Shown here: positions 35,950-46,563 of the stretch, piece by piece
Numbering within the stretch: position 1 is the first letter of the stretch
Layout: the number at the start of each line of letters is the position of its first letter
Source of the DNA: Camellia lanceoleosa
Taxonomy: Eukaryota > Streptophyta > Magnoliopsida > Ericales > Theaceae
Assembly (NCBI GenBank): GCA_025200525.1
Contig: CM045770.1
Location: 87,692,084 to 87,756,083, forward strand
DNA length: 64,000 nucleotides
Reading direction: 5' to 3'
Notes under the pieces: model-generated
Seen by the model: the letters and a program-made list of their open reading frames with translations, nothing else
Told to the model about the DNA's origin: nothing
Databases searched by the model: none
Position numbers and translations under genes: made by a program

Positions 35950-37991
35950 TGAGTGGGGGCTTATAAGGGGCCTTTATACACTCAATTTCTTTCCTTAGCT
36001 TCATTTGACTGATTCTAACTCAAGAAAAAGAGAGAGGGGTTGGCCAAAGGGAGAGAAAGGAGGAGAGTTGGGTGTTTGGCTCAATTTTGTGAAGATTTGA
36101 GGATTAAACTCAAGATTTTGCCATAGATTGGGAGAATTAAACCTCTAGGTAAGTGAGTGCATGAATTGTAATTAGTAATTTTGTGAATTGAAGGTTGAAA
36201 AATGATTAAGAACATGAATTAAATTGTTTATGAGGAGATTGAGTTGCATGTGTTGAATTTAAAGTCAATAGATGCATGCATGTAGGAAATTACTATGAAT
36301 TTCCATATTTGAAAACAATGTATATAATCTATGTTGAATCTTGTTTGAAATCCATGTATTTGATCATCTCTTCACCAATTAAGTTGATATAAATGAATAT
36401 TTCTCACATGCAAGAGTAGATCATGGAGATATGAGCTTTGCATGTTTGAATTTGATGTGTTGATGATGAGTTTGGGTTAATTTGAGGCATGCATGTAAGT
36501 AATTCAAGAAATTGAGCTTCATTGTGTTGTAATTTGGTGTTGGTATCATGTTAGTATATGTATATGTGAAATTTGAGCCATGACATACAAGAAATGTTGG
36601 TTAGAGTGTTGAATTCGAGCTTAAGAACCATTCTGGAAAACCCAGAATTTTTTATGTCCGCTCGAGCGGGGGAACCACCGCTCGAGCGGGGATTTCGAGC
36701 TCCCAATATTTTCTTGCAGGCATGGTGTCCGCTCGAGCGGGGAAGTTCACGCTCGAGCGGGGAGCTATGTAGGATGAACTTCCGCTCGAGCGTAAAAATG
36801 ATACAACCAGCACTTTTACAGACCTAAAGGGTGAGCGGGGAATCCCACGCTCGAGCGGGGACCCTATTTTCTGAAATTTTGAAAATGTATTCTGTGTTTC
36901 GTTTTCCGTTCTCTTTCACTTGCAAGCACTCTTAGGCATGCATTAAGCATTGTAATTGAGTTAAAGAGATAAGAATGAAGCCTAAAGAGGAATATGTGAA
37001 TTAAAGAACGGATTAAATCGTTTGTGACCCATATGTGCTATATGATGTGTAGGGTCAAGCTCCAGGGAAAATCCACAAGCCGATCATTGTGAGTAATATC
37101 TTAACAAGATATTTGAAATATGTTGTTGTCCAATTGTTTATCTCTATGTAAGTTTTGTAAGTTTTGTAAGTCTAATTGACAAGAATGATTGGGCCAAAGG
37201 CTGATTGACAAGAATGATTGGGCTAAAGGCTGATTGACATGAATGATTGGGCCAAAGGGCGATTGACAAGAATGATTGGGCCAAAGGCTGATTGACATGA
37301 ATGATTGGGCCCAAGGCCGATTGACAAGAATGATTGGGCCAAAGACCGATTGACATGAATGATTAGGCCAAAGGCCAATTGACATGAATGATTGGGCCGA
37401 AGGCCGATTGACATAAATGAATGAGCCAAAGGCTGATTGATACAAGTGATTGGGCCAAAGGCCGTTTGCTGTAACTGTTTCAAAGATTGCTTATGTATCT
37501 TCCTTATTTGATATTATTCACTAGGCTTTCGCTTACGCTTATTTATGTACATGTAGGTGAGTCAAGGGATGTCCAGAACCAGCCTCGATGAAATTGTGAG
37601 AAACAGTCAAAGTTTTGAGGAGTCAGCCCAAACGTCTCACGCACGAGACTGTCTTCGCTTTTGTCCTTTGTTCATAGTTTTGTTACGTTGGCGAAGGCAT
37701 TGGACTACTTTTGTATATAAGTCTTGGGTTCGACTGACTTAAACTTGTATGATCCTGTATGTACAGCGTTCTGTGTTAGTACGTATTTTGATGTGAGTTA
37801 TTAACATATAAATGTTTGGAATGTTATGGTGTGTATATAAGCACAGCTCTATGGACAAAGTTTTATATTTGCTTCCGTTTGGCCCCTTTACTCTGATGAG
37901 TTTTGTTTTATTTGCTTTGAGGCTGTAGGTAATCTCGTGATTATTGGCCGGTTGTGGCCTTAACCCATAGGGGCGGGTTCGGGTCGTGACA
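35950..37991 (+). repeat. 5'-truncated 3' LTR of the nested element
   Basis: Homologous to the 5' LTR from about 28997 onward; the first roughly 325 bp are missing. It ends GGTCGTGACA at the TSD. The palindrome cluster is at 36657-36860 and the 29-bp array has ten units. Confidence 0.9.
37172..37463. repeat. 29-bp tandem array, ten units (3' LTR copy)
   Basis: Same unit as at 30217-30392, but ten copies instead of six. The four extra units account for the roughly 118-bp length difference between the homologous LTR parts. Confidence 0.9.
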
Positions 37992-37996
37992 ACCTC

Positions 37997-38813
37997 GGAG
38001 TTGAGAAGCTCGCAAAATCCATCGGATTGCTGGAAGTTGTTCATTGTCGAGATGTGGAAGCTTTTCGTCAATGGGGCCTCCAACAGGCATGGCGCTGGGC
38101 TGGGTATCGTGCTGACTTCTCCGGATGGGCTGGTTATCGAGCAAGCAATCACGCTCAGCTTCCCAGCGTCCAACAACGAGGCGGAGTACAAGGCCCACCT
38201 TGCCGGACTAAGAAGTGCATTGAGAATGAAAGCGCCAGCCCTGATGGTATTCAGCGACTCTAAGCTGGTGATCAATCAGGTCTCTGGAAAGTATGAAGCC
38301 AGGGATGAAAAAATGGTGAAGTATCAGGCGCTGGTGTGCGTAGAGATCAAGAAGTTCGCCGCCATAAGAATGGAACAAATCAACCGTGAAGAAAACAACA
38401 CAGCTGATGAACTGGCCGGCCTTGCTTCTACACAGACAGCTTTCCCTAATCCCTTAATGATAGAATTCTTACCTCGGCCAAGCATTGAGGAACCAGAAGC
38501 GTCCGAGGTACTCTGCACCAACTTGGGACCTTCCTGGATGGACCCCATCATCGCCTTCCTAAAAGATAGAATTCTACCAGAAGAAAAGAAGGCGGCCAAC
38601 AAGATCCGGGCTAAGTCAGAGCGGTTTTGGCTCTCTCCATCCGGAGCCTTATACAATAAGTCTTTTACCGGGCCGTATCTGAAGTGCGTCCACCCCGACA
38701 AGGTGGAAGCTGTCCTCTATGAGATCCATGAAGGCATCTGCGGAAGTCATACTGGGGGTAGGTCTTTAGCTTACCGAGCGATTTCCCAAGGTTATTGGTG
38801 GCCATACATGTAG
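37997..38813 (+). pseudogene. Archaeal-type RNase H of element B and integrase start
   Basis: Continues element B after the insertion: [61 protein letters not shown] and [17 protein letters not shown]. The first catalytic Asp of this domain (family W-x-L-x-V-D-G) is Asn here, codon AAT at 38070-38072. The integrase zinc-finger part ([18 protein letters not shown]) follows, and the frame stops at a TAG at 38811-38813 where the family has Gln. The open stretch is long, but the key residue is lost. Confidence 0.88.
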
Positions 38814-39773
38814 GCGGACGCACAGAAATACGTTCGCAGGTGTGAAAAATGTTAGAAATTTGCTCACCAAATCCACCAGCCAGCTAGAGAATTGCTCCCC
38901 CTCACAAGTCCTTGGACGTTCGTGCTCTGGGGATTGGATATCGTTGGACCACTCCCAGCAGCTCCGGGCAATCGCAAATTCTTTATCGCCGCTACCGACT
39001 ACTTCACCAAGTGGGTTGAGGCCGAGCCGTTGGCAACCATAAAGGAAAAAGATGTGAAGAAGTTTGTTTGGAAAAACGTCATCACCCGCTTCGGTATACC
39101 GAAGGCCCTCATATCGGATAATGGCACGCAATTCAATAGGAAACTCTTTCGCGAATTTTGCGAGGAGTTAAAGATTAAGTTCTACAACTCAACATCGGCC
39201 TACCCTCAGTCAAATGGTCAAGCAGAAGCCTCAAACAAAACCATCTTGGACAGGCTGAAGAAGTGGTTAGAGAAAGCCAAAGGGAAGTGGGCTGAAGAAC
39301 TCCCTAACGTGCTATGGGCATACTACACTACGCCAAGGCGATCGACCGGGGAGACACCATTCGCCTTGGCCTATGGCATGGAGGCCGTCATCCCGCTAGA
39401 AATTGGTATGCCAACCATCCGGTCTGAGAGTTTTCAGCCAGACTTGAACAATGAAGCAGTGGCATTGGAGCTTGACCTAGCCGAGGAAAGAAGGGAACGG
39501 GCTGTAATCCACATAGCAGATTATCAGCAAGAACTCTCCAGGAAATACAACAAGGCTGTGCATCCAAGGCTATTCAACATAGGGGACTGGGTCTTGAGAA
39601 AGGTGATGGGCAACACGATAGTCCCCAGCGAAGGAAAACTTGGCGCGAATTGGGAAAGGCCATACAAGGTGACTGGCCTGGCAGGCAAAGGGACATACCA
39701 TCTGGAAGACTTAGGTGGTAAAGCTATCCCCAAACCATGGAATGCAGCCAACCTTAAAATTTTTTACTTTTGA
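38814..39773 (+). pseudogene. Integrase of element B
   Basis: The second half of the zinc finger reads RRCEKC*KFA, another Gln-to-stop change. From 38892 the frame is open to the natural end: Asp in WGLDIVGPLP, Asp in LISDNGTQFN, Glu in SNGQAEASNK, then PLEIGMPTIRSESF, the C-terminal GPY/F-like motif (NWERPYKV, Gly replaced by Arg) and AANLKIFYF. All three DDE residues are present, but the upstream stops separate the domain from the rest of pol. Confidence 0.88.
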
Positions 39774-40009
39774 AATGTAATCGTTTTTGTTACATAGCCT
39801 TTTGAACTTTTAACCTTTTGGCATTTGATGTAAGGATAGCCCTGCTTTTTGTAATGAAAAATAGCCCTACTTCTTGTCTTATATTACGTCTTTCTGTACA
39901 ATGGCATCGCAAGGATATTGGGCCACTGTGGATGCCAGGGGCAAGGAGACCAACCTGCACCGGGCAGAACTAATTTTCTTTCGCCGAAATAGAAAGAAAC
40001 CATAAAAAC

Positions 40010-40500
40010 AGTTGGTGTATTGTCCAATTAGACAGTTGGTGTATTGCCCAACTTGCATAAGGGCCAAGCTGGTTTTTGCTCGCCCAAAAAAAAAATGTTG
40101 GCGTTTTGTCCAACTTATAGAGGCCGAGCTGATTTTGCTCGGCCAAATGAATGGAAGGGTGTTTATCCAACCTATAAAAGCTGAGATGATTTTGCTCCGC
40201 CGTTGGAAATATTGGTGTTTTGCCCAATTTACAAGGCCCAGCTGAAATTTGCTCGGCCAAAAGAATTATTGGCATTTTATCCAACTTATAAGGGCCGAGC
40301 TGATTTTTGCCTACCCAAAATGGAATGTTGGTGTTTTGTCCAATTTATATGGGCCAAGCTTATTTCTGCTCGCCCGAATCTAAATGTTGACGTTTTGCAT
40401 ACTTTATAAGGGCCGAGTTGATTTTAGCTCGGCCGATCTGATTTTTGCTCGGCCAAAATAACATGTTGGCATATTGCGCAGCATCTGAGAGCCGAGCTGC
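40010..40500. repeat. Roughly 58-60-bp tandem array of hairpin units in the 3' region of element B
   Basis: Repeated units pair GGCCGAGCTGATTTTTGCTC with GGCC, so each unit contains inverted arms GGCCGAG/CTCGGCC around a T-rich loop. The hairpins are separated by a CCAACTTATA-like spacer. About eight units can be followed. The array sits between integrase and the antisense gene, the same position as the 57-bp array of element A, but the sequence is unrelated. Confidence 0.8.
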
Positions 40501-40645
40501 TAGTTGTGATTCATGAACATTTAAAATCAAAAGAAATTTCGCACATTGCAACTGCGCAAAAATAGTTACGCGACGGGCAAAAGTTCAAATTTTCATTGAT
40601 AATAGAAGTTACATTACAGAAGTGGGGCCAAGCCCAGTTACATTA

Positions 40646-40667
40646 AAAAAAAAAAAAAAAAAAAAAG
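40646..40667. repeat. Poly-A run
   Basis: About 22 A, just beyond the end of the antisense gene. Read along the minus strand it is a T run downstream of that gene's stop. Confidence 0.8.
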
Positions 40668-40678
40668 GACAGCAGAGA

Positions 40679-42765
40679 TCAATCTAAATCCACAAGGGCA
40701 TTTTGTTCGGCTAGGACCACCTCGGCATCATCTGTCTCGACATCGGCAACCGCAACTATTTGCTTGGCAGTGTCTGTCTGCCCGGTCACGCCCTCATCGG
40801 CCTCATCATCAGCGCCTTCCTTGGCCTCTTCATCTGCGGCCCTCTTAGTAGCTGTAAGAAGAGTTTGATCGGCAGGTTGCGCGGTGGCAACTTCTTCCTC
40901 GATTGTCTTTTTTGCCTCTTCGATTAGCCTTTTTTGCGCAGCGCTCGCATACGCTTCCATATAGGGCGGTATGAAGGCAGCAGGCGGATTTTGGAACATC
41001 TCGGCATCTTGACCAAGGCCAATTTTTTCTACGACAGCTTTCTAACCGCACTGAAAAAAGATGTCCTTGGTCGCCTGAACCTGCCGTTCATAAGTCTTTT
41101 CTCCCTGTGCATACCCACGGTCTTCGGCGTCGTCGACTGCCTTGTCCTTCTCGGCCTTGTGAGCATCGTGAAACTTGCGTAGCTCGGCGAGGTAGCGAAG
41201 CCATCGCCTTTGACAGCCCGCCGCTTGTCTTCAGCCGCCAATTGCTTTCGCTTTGGCGCTTACCGCCGCCTCTGCGTTTTCGCTTAGCCAACTCGGCCGT
41301 CTTGGCCTTGTTGTCGGAAATTGCATCCCACAAACTTTGCCGCACGGCGATTATTCGCTCGTGAGCCAAGTAGTTCTTTTGCGCAGCCTGAAAACAAATG
41401 AAGATTGTCAGAATTCAAAAACTGAGCAAAAACTTGATGAACAAAAGAGTCTCTTAACTTACCAACACAATTGATTTTGCCACCGAGCGAAGCACCTTCA
41501 GGTCAGACAGTTCGTCGTGCTTCTTCATGTCGGCGGGAAGGATCAGCCCCTTGGTCATGTTGAAACCAAGAAAATAATCCTTGTCTGCGTAGACTGAATT
41601 GGCAGCAGAGACAGCCCGACCTTTGCACTTGAACTCGGGCGACCAGACCGGGGGGGCACTTGGGCTTTTGGATGGCCCGGTGAGTGGTTGATCGGTCTGA
41701 TCCCCCCATTCGGTTGAAACTTGCTCGGTTGAGTCCTCGTCTGCCAGATGCTGTCCGGCCATATCTTTTCTCTGCCCCTTCTTTAACCGGCCAGAAGCTT
41801 ATTCACTGGCCAGAGCTAGCACGACCCCCTTTTCTGGCACAACCGGCGTGGAGGAAGTCCCCTCAGATGCCTCCGATGGCTGGGAGTCGCTAGCCTCACT
41901 GGTGATCATGGACTTAATTGTACGGATCTTGGCCATTTCTTGCTCGGCTGTCAGTGGGACTAGTTTGATCGGTGGAAGACTTGGGTCTAGTTCTGGAGAG
42001 GGCACACGTAGAAAATCGGTTACCCTACTCTTGGGCGCTGTGTAATGGTAGGTCGGTTCAAAGCCGAGCAGCTTTGGTAATTCTCGCTCCTCGGTTGGGT
42101 GACGCAGCAAAACTCTAATGGCTTCCTGGTTAGCACGGTCGTAGTCTTTTGCCAAAAGATTGTAATCTGCAAAAAGAAGAAATGTTAGATCGGTAAGGGA
42201 AAAAAAAAAAACAATGCAAAAAGAAGACAATGCGGTTCGCCGAACTACTCACCAGCACTCCCAAAGTCTTTCCTAATGTACCAGCCCGGTATAGGCCTGT
42301 CCTCATAATCTAATCGGACACCCACAAGAAATCGTCGTCATTCGTTTCCTTATCTGGGTTACCCTCTATGAGTTTTGCTCGGCCCTTCTTGACCTTCAGA
42401 TACCAGCAAAACCCACTTTTATTTTTGCTAAGGCTGTATTGATGAAATATCTCGGCAAGGCCGAGATTAAGACTGAGTCTCCTATTTAGCTCAGCCACAC
42501 CGTTTATTATCTTGTATGTATTGTTGGAGACTTGGGTCGGACACAGTCTGGTCTGTCTTAAAAACTAGCAGATCAGTGGCTGGACTAGGAAGCGAAGCCC
42601 TCCTTCCACTATAGACACGACCGTGAATGGGCACTTATCTAGCTCGCCCCATGGGGTATCTCCCTTCTTGGCCAGCTCTAGATGGACATCATCCGGGATG
42701 CTGTACTCCTTACAGAACTCGGCCAGTGCATCGGGAGAGCTCACCATGAACCGATATTTCCTCAT
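40679..42765 (-). pseudogene. Antisense extra gene of element B with two introns
   Basis: The gene runs against gag-pol. N-terminal piece 42565-42765: MRKYRFMVSSPDALAEFCKEYSIPDDVHLELAKKGDTPWG...GLRFLVQPLIC. Next piece 42310-42498: NRRLSLNLGLAEIFHQYSLSKNKSGFCWYLKVKKG. Both resemble the gypsy-type putative transposase domain family. Two canonical introns are visible: donor GTGAGT at 42252 and acceptor GCAG ending 42167 (86 bp), and donor GTAAGT at 41462 and acceptor CAG ending 41388 (75 bp). Both keep the frame (GSA|DYNLLAKDY and AKSIVL|AAQKNYLAHE). The C-terminus (40679-40999) is acidic, ending ALVDLD. At least three frame breaks outside the introns make it a decayed gene. Its function is unknown. 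Confidence 0.7.
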
Positions 42766-43800
42766 CTATACCGGTTTTATTTATTAGGTGATTTAGTTCA
42801 TATCTCGGTGAAAAATTTTGTGTGTTTGCTCGGACATTGAGCTTTACCGATAGTGACGCTGAACGGGCCTAGTCGGTCCTAGTTTGTTCTGCATTATTAA
42901 CAAATAAGCCCAAGGGTTAGCGCGGCATAAATTGCACGGCTTATATGTGGAACTCTTAGCTCAGTCAGGGTTCTATGGTGTATTTGATCGGTCTGACCCC
43001 TACGTCGGCTCAACTATCTTGCCGATTTGGCCTTTCCTAGTTCGGTTCCGATTTTCAGCTCGGTCAAGGCACCGGAAGGAAACCACAAACAAGTTTTTGC
43101 TCGGCTAAATCCTATTTATGGATCTAAATTATGGATTTAGCTCGGTCCTACCCAGGATTCAAGCAGTTTATCTTAAATTCAAAGTTTGTGCGTTGATACT
43201 CGAAAAAACAAGGGGCATGGGAGCCCCATCCGCTTTTTCGATTCTAGTTCTTCCTAGGGTGTACAACTATTGCCCCAAAGAGGGAGCACCAGTAGGATCC
43301 TAACAGTCTGGTTCAAAGCTTGGACAAACAAGAATGAAGAACACGAAGAACTCAAGCAGTAAAACACGAAGGATGGGAGAGAAACTTACGAGTAGTAGAC
43401 GCTTGGGAAAGACAAGAGATCTTCAGGCTCCACTGCTGCTTCTGAGAAGATCGAAAATGGTTGAGGACGGCTGGAGGTACAGTGATGGAGGAAGCTTAGG
43501 GATATTAGGGCTAGGGTTTTAGGTCGAAGATGGAGGTGAATAGTGAGGGCATGAATGACCCCTCTTATGCGAATAAAAAGGTCAGAAACCCAAACGGCGG
43601 TTGCCGTTTGAATTTTTCACTTGGGGAAGATAGCTATGGGGCTGCACGTCACCAAAAGCGTAAGGCCACGTGGCAATGAAAGGACGACTCTGTCAATACG
43701 GCTGTACGACCCTTGACAAGACTATTGGCGCAATTCAAGGATCGACCAAATGAGATAGCTCGATCGTATAAGTAATCCCAATCACACTCACGCTCAGCTC
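42766..43800. other. Upstream/leader region of the antisense gene in element B
   Basis: No further coding piece is seen. In the antisense direction it would hold promoter and leader; a CCTAAAACCCTAGCCC stretch near 43515 looks leader-like. Scattered CTCGG/CCGAG motifs continue here. Confidence 0.4.
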
Positions 43801-43820
43801 GGATGGGATTAAGGGGCAAT
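43801..43820 (+). other. Polypurine-tract region of element B
   Basis: GGATGGGATTAAGGGGCAAT directly precedes the 3' LTR start, the expected plus-strand priming position. The purine run is imperfect. Confidence 0.6.
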
Positions 43821-44632
43821 TGAGAGGGAGATTTGTGCCGGACTAGTACGACCAAGTTACGATGGCTCGAACTGTGACGGACCAGGCGAGAGCCGTTTGC
43901 TCGGTTGGTGTAGCTCCCCGGTCGGTCATGCCGGGCCGAGCTACATTTGTCGACCGGAGCGTGGAAGTCGTGCCTATGCCAGGCCGAGTTGTGATTCAGC
44001 TAGTTGTTCGCTCAAATCTACAATGCCGTGTCTAGACCGAGCAGATCACAACCCGGGGTGATTTAGGACCGGTTTGGCGGGCGACACGCCAAACGGGCAG
44101 TCAGTCCAGTTAGAGGTCGAAGCGCCTCGGCCGTGTTGATCGTGGTTCTGTTTTTTCCCAAGGGATAGGTCGGTCATAATATCCTAGTAGGACGTGCCAC
44201 CTGGACCAATGGTAGGACAGAATGGAAATCCACTCCTGGCACGCGTCAATACCGTTTGGCGGTTCCATACATACTACTTTGAGGTTTTGGCCTTTACACG
44301 CGTAAGGTAGTGAGAGGCAAGCATTGCCACCTGTCCAAGAAAGGACAGTAGAGGTAATGCGCGCACAATCCCTGAGGTTGCATGGCCAGCCTAGAAAAAG
44401 GAATGGAAGGGGAACGTTAGAGGTATGTTATCTTAACAACTTTCACTTTCACTCTCTCTCTCTCTCACGGTATTCTCCTTCTTCTCCAAGTGATCTGACT
44501 TGATCGTCGAAGGGTCTATCCGGCAACACCCCACCGGGCAGCTCATCCTTTCTTTGTCTTCAGGTCAGGTGACGTTATGAGAAGCTTCAGTTCAAGGAGT
44601 ACGGAAGGCAAAGGATATTTCACCCTCGTACA
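43821..44632 (+). repeat. 3' LTR of element B
   Basis: 812 bp, the counterpart of 23729-24530. Ends TACA, followed by TSD TTTAC. Confidence 0.95.
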
Positions 44633-44754
44633 TTTACAAACAACCTGAACCCCAAAACCAAAACCCACTTCTATGTCTATCTTGAGATTTAAAAAAATAA
44701 AAAATAAATAAAGAGTTATTTGCATAAACATACCTTTAAGAGCCATTGTCATGC

Positions 44755-45200
44755 TTAATTCAATACACAATACTAATGAAATCTACAGAATATGCTGAAG
44801 CATCAACTTTATGTCGTGGATTAAAATTGCAGCAGAAAATGAATGGCTAAAGATATGGGCACAAGGTGATACAAAATTCTTAATCAAAACAATTCTACAC
44901 AATACACAAAGAGATTATTGCAGCATCGTATGGAAACTCATAGGCAATATCCGAAGAAGAAGACAAAATTTCGAAAATTGTAAAATCACCTTCATTCGTA
45001 GAGAAGGGGACTTTGCAGCAGATGTATCATGCAACCACATTAAAGGAAAATATGGGAACTTCAAATACGATGACAAGACTTTACCACGGGAAATTTTAAA
45101 ATATTGTACATCAAGAAATACAATGATGTTTCTATACACTTTGTACATAATCACACTAACACAGAGTACTTCTTCTTCTTTTTTATCTTTTGTAAACAAA
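44755..45200 (+). pseudogene. RNase H-like fragment of a LINE-type element
   Basis: One frame reads AEASTLCRGLKL (about 44791-44830). After a frame change it continues AAENEWLKIWAQGDTKFLIKTI...WKLIGNIRRRRQNFENCKITFIRREGDFAADV. This matches the plant LINE-type RNase H pattern (AEA-L--GL--A, -GD---, F-HV-RE-N-AAD). No RT or poly-A tail is seen. The fragment lies just outside the 3' edge of element B and stops at the start of the Helitron-like element. Confidence 0.5.
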
Positions 45201-45811
45201 TCTCTACTGTATATATCTACTATAATGTATAATGTTATGAAAACAAGGTACTGTACGGAGTGACATAATGAACATATTTTTTTGGTTAAAATTATGTTAT
45301 AAGATGTATATCGTATGCATATTATTATCAAGCCATCAACATTAATATGTTTGTATGTAACGTTTGGATAAGATCACATTGAATACTTATTATCAATAAC
45401 AGTGTTATAACTATATAATTTCTTCCCAAAATACATACAAGGAGAGTTTGAACGAATTTTTGAATGTAGATTTTTAAATTTTACTTGCCAGGTTATTCAA
45501 AGAAATTATGTAGATGAATTATTTTTCTATTACTAAATAAATATAGTGCTCTTCTCTATAGTTTTGTCGACTTGGTTATCAAAAATATTTTTTTTTCCTT
45601 GCGAATGTGAAGATATATTTACATCTGATATGACACATAGCTATATTCATATTTCTATTAATTTGAGAAGAAATTTTCAAAGAGAAACACAAAAGATAGA
45701 CAAATGAAGTATAAAATATAATTACATTTTACTTCTCAAATTCATAAATCAAATATAATTTTAAAAATATTTATATTGAGACTGTAGCACGGCACGTGTG
45801 GGGCCAACTAG
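45201..45811 (+). mobile_element. Candidate non-autonomous Helitron
   Basis: The left edge reads A|TCTCTACTGTATATATCTAC, like plant Helitron 5' ends. The right edge is a short hairpin (CACG-GCA-CGTG, near 45789-45799) followed after eight bases by CTAG|T, the classic 3' end with insertion between A and T. 611 bp, AT-rich, no coding capacity. Helitrons make no TSD, so the call rests only on the two ends. Confidence 0.5.
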
Positions 45812-46226
45812 TAAATATAAATAAAAAAAATTATCAAGTTACCACATGATTCATGTACCAAAGCATCTCTATTATTTTATTATTACTTTTTGTTAAATTT
45901 AAATTTGTAGAAAAATTGATTAAAACTATATTCTAACCATTTCATCAAATTTAGATAGAGACAATTTTTTATCGAATCAATAAAAAGTAAAGGGGAAATT
46001 AAAGTGAGATTTTCAAAAAATAATTGTAGATAGAAAAAATTTATAATTATAATTATTAATATTTATAAAGTTTGTCACTGATTTATAATTATTTTTTCAA
46101 ATTGTCATTGATTTGATATTTCATTTAAATTAAATTTTTTATTATTTTTTTAATAGTTATATTTTTACTTAAATTTAATAAATGAAAAATAAATAAATTG
46201 ATTAGTTTTATTTATATAAAAAAAAA
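45812..46226. other. AT-rich intergenic DNA
   Basis: No gene or clear repeat seen. It ends in the A run that borders the MITE at 46227. Confidence 0.45.
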
Positions 46227-46563
46227 GGATAAATTACACTAACACCCCTTGCGGTTTCTGTTTAATTCAGAGCCTCCCTCACATTTGAAAAATTACACTT
46301 ATCTCCTGTCAGATTAAAATAACATATTTGTTTCTTTGTCTTTATACATATAAAATAATAAAATAATATAGATATTTTGTTCATGTCATTTCAAGAGAAA
46401 TAACAATCATCTTTGATGGGTCGTTTTACACACAAAAAATAAACACTAAATTATACCAAATTCCTTAGAATAACGGTAAGTCCATGTATCAATCCACAGG
46501 GACAAACAAGAAATTAAACTAATTTAATTGTTAATTTCCTAAATTAATTTTGATGAACGAGAT

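Larger units (their letters stand above)
28673..37991 (+). mobile_element. Chromovirus-type Ty3/gypsy element inserted in element B, internally deleted
   Basis: Bounded by the 5-bp TSD ACCTC at 28668-28672 and 37992-37996. It starts TGTGATATCC and ends GGTCGTGACA. LTRs of more than 2 kb, a tRNA-Met primer-binding site and RT motifs such as [18 protein letters not shown]...[10 protein letters not shown] suggest a Tekay/Del-type chromovirus. Internal sequence jumps from the RT C-terminus to a scrap of RNase H and then directly into a 5'-truncated 3' LTR. The rest of RNase H, the integrase, any chromodomain and about 0.3 kb of the 3' LTR are gone. A solo LTR (32503-34801) splits its protease region. 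Confidence 0.92.
23729..44632 (+). mobile_element. Ty3/gypsy LTR retrotransposon, Tat lineage (element B), complete but interrupted
   Basis: The 5' LTR (23729-24530) and 3' LTR (43821-44632) begin TGAGAGGGAG and end TACA. The 5-bp TSD TTTAC is present at 23724-23728 and 44633-44637. Inside, in order, are primer-binding site, gag, protease, RT, RNase H, archaeal-type RNase H, integrase, a hairpin array, an antisense gene and a purine-rich tract before the 3' LTR. A second element (28673-37991) is inserted between the two RNase H domains. Without that insert the element is about 11.6 kb. Many stops and catalytic-site changes make it dead. Confidence 0.95.

Noticed and set aside
30217..37463. 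29-bp direct repeats resembling a CRISPR array
   Set aside because: Units are contiguous, with no spacers, lie inside LTRs of a plant retroelement, and have no cas genes nearby.
37101..37483. Repetitive minus-strand open frames (NHSCQS...GPIIHVN) as a repeat protein
   Set aside because: They follow the 29-bp array, exist in several frames at once, and lie in an LTR.
28673..37991. Nested element as part of the Tat element's own long 3' region
   Set aside because: Perfect TSD ACCTC, a different primer site and different RT family show it is a separate insertion.
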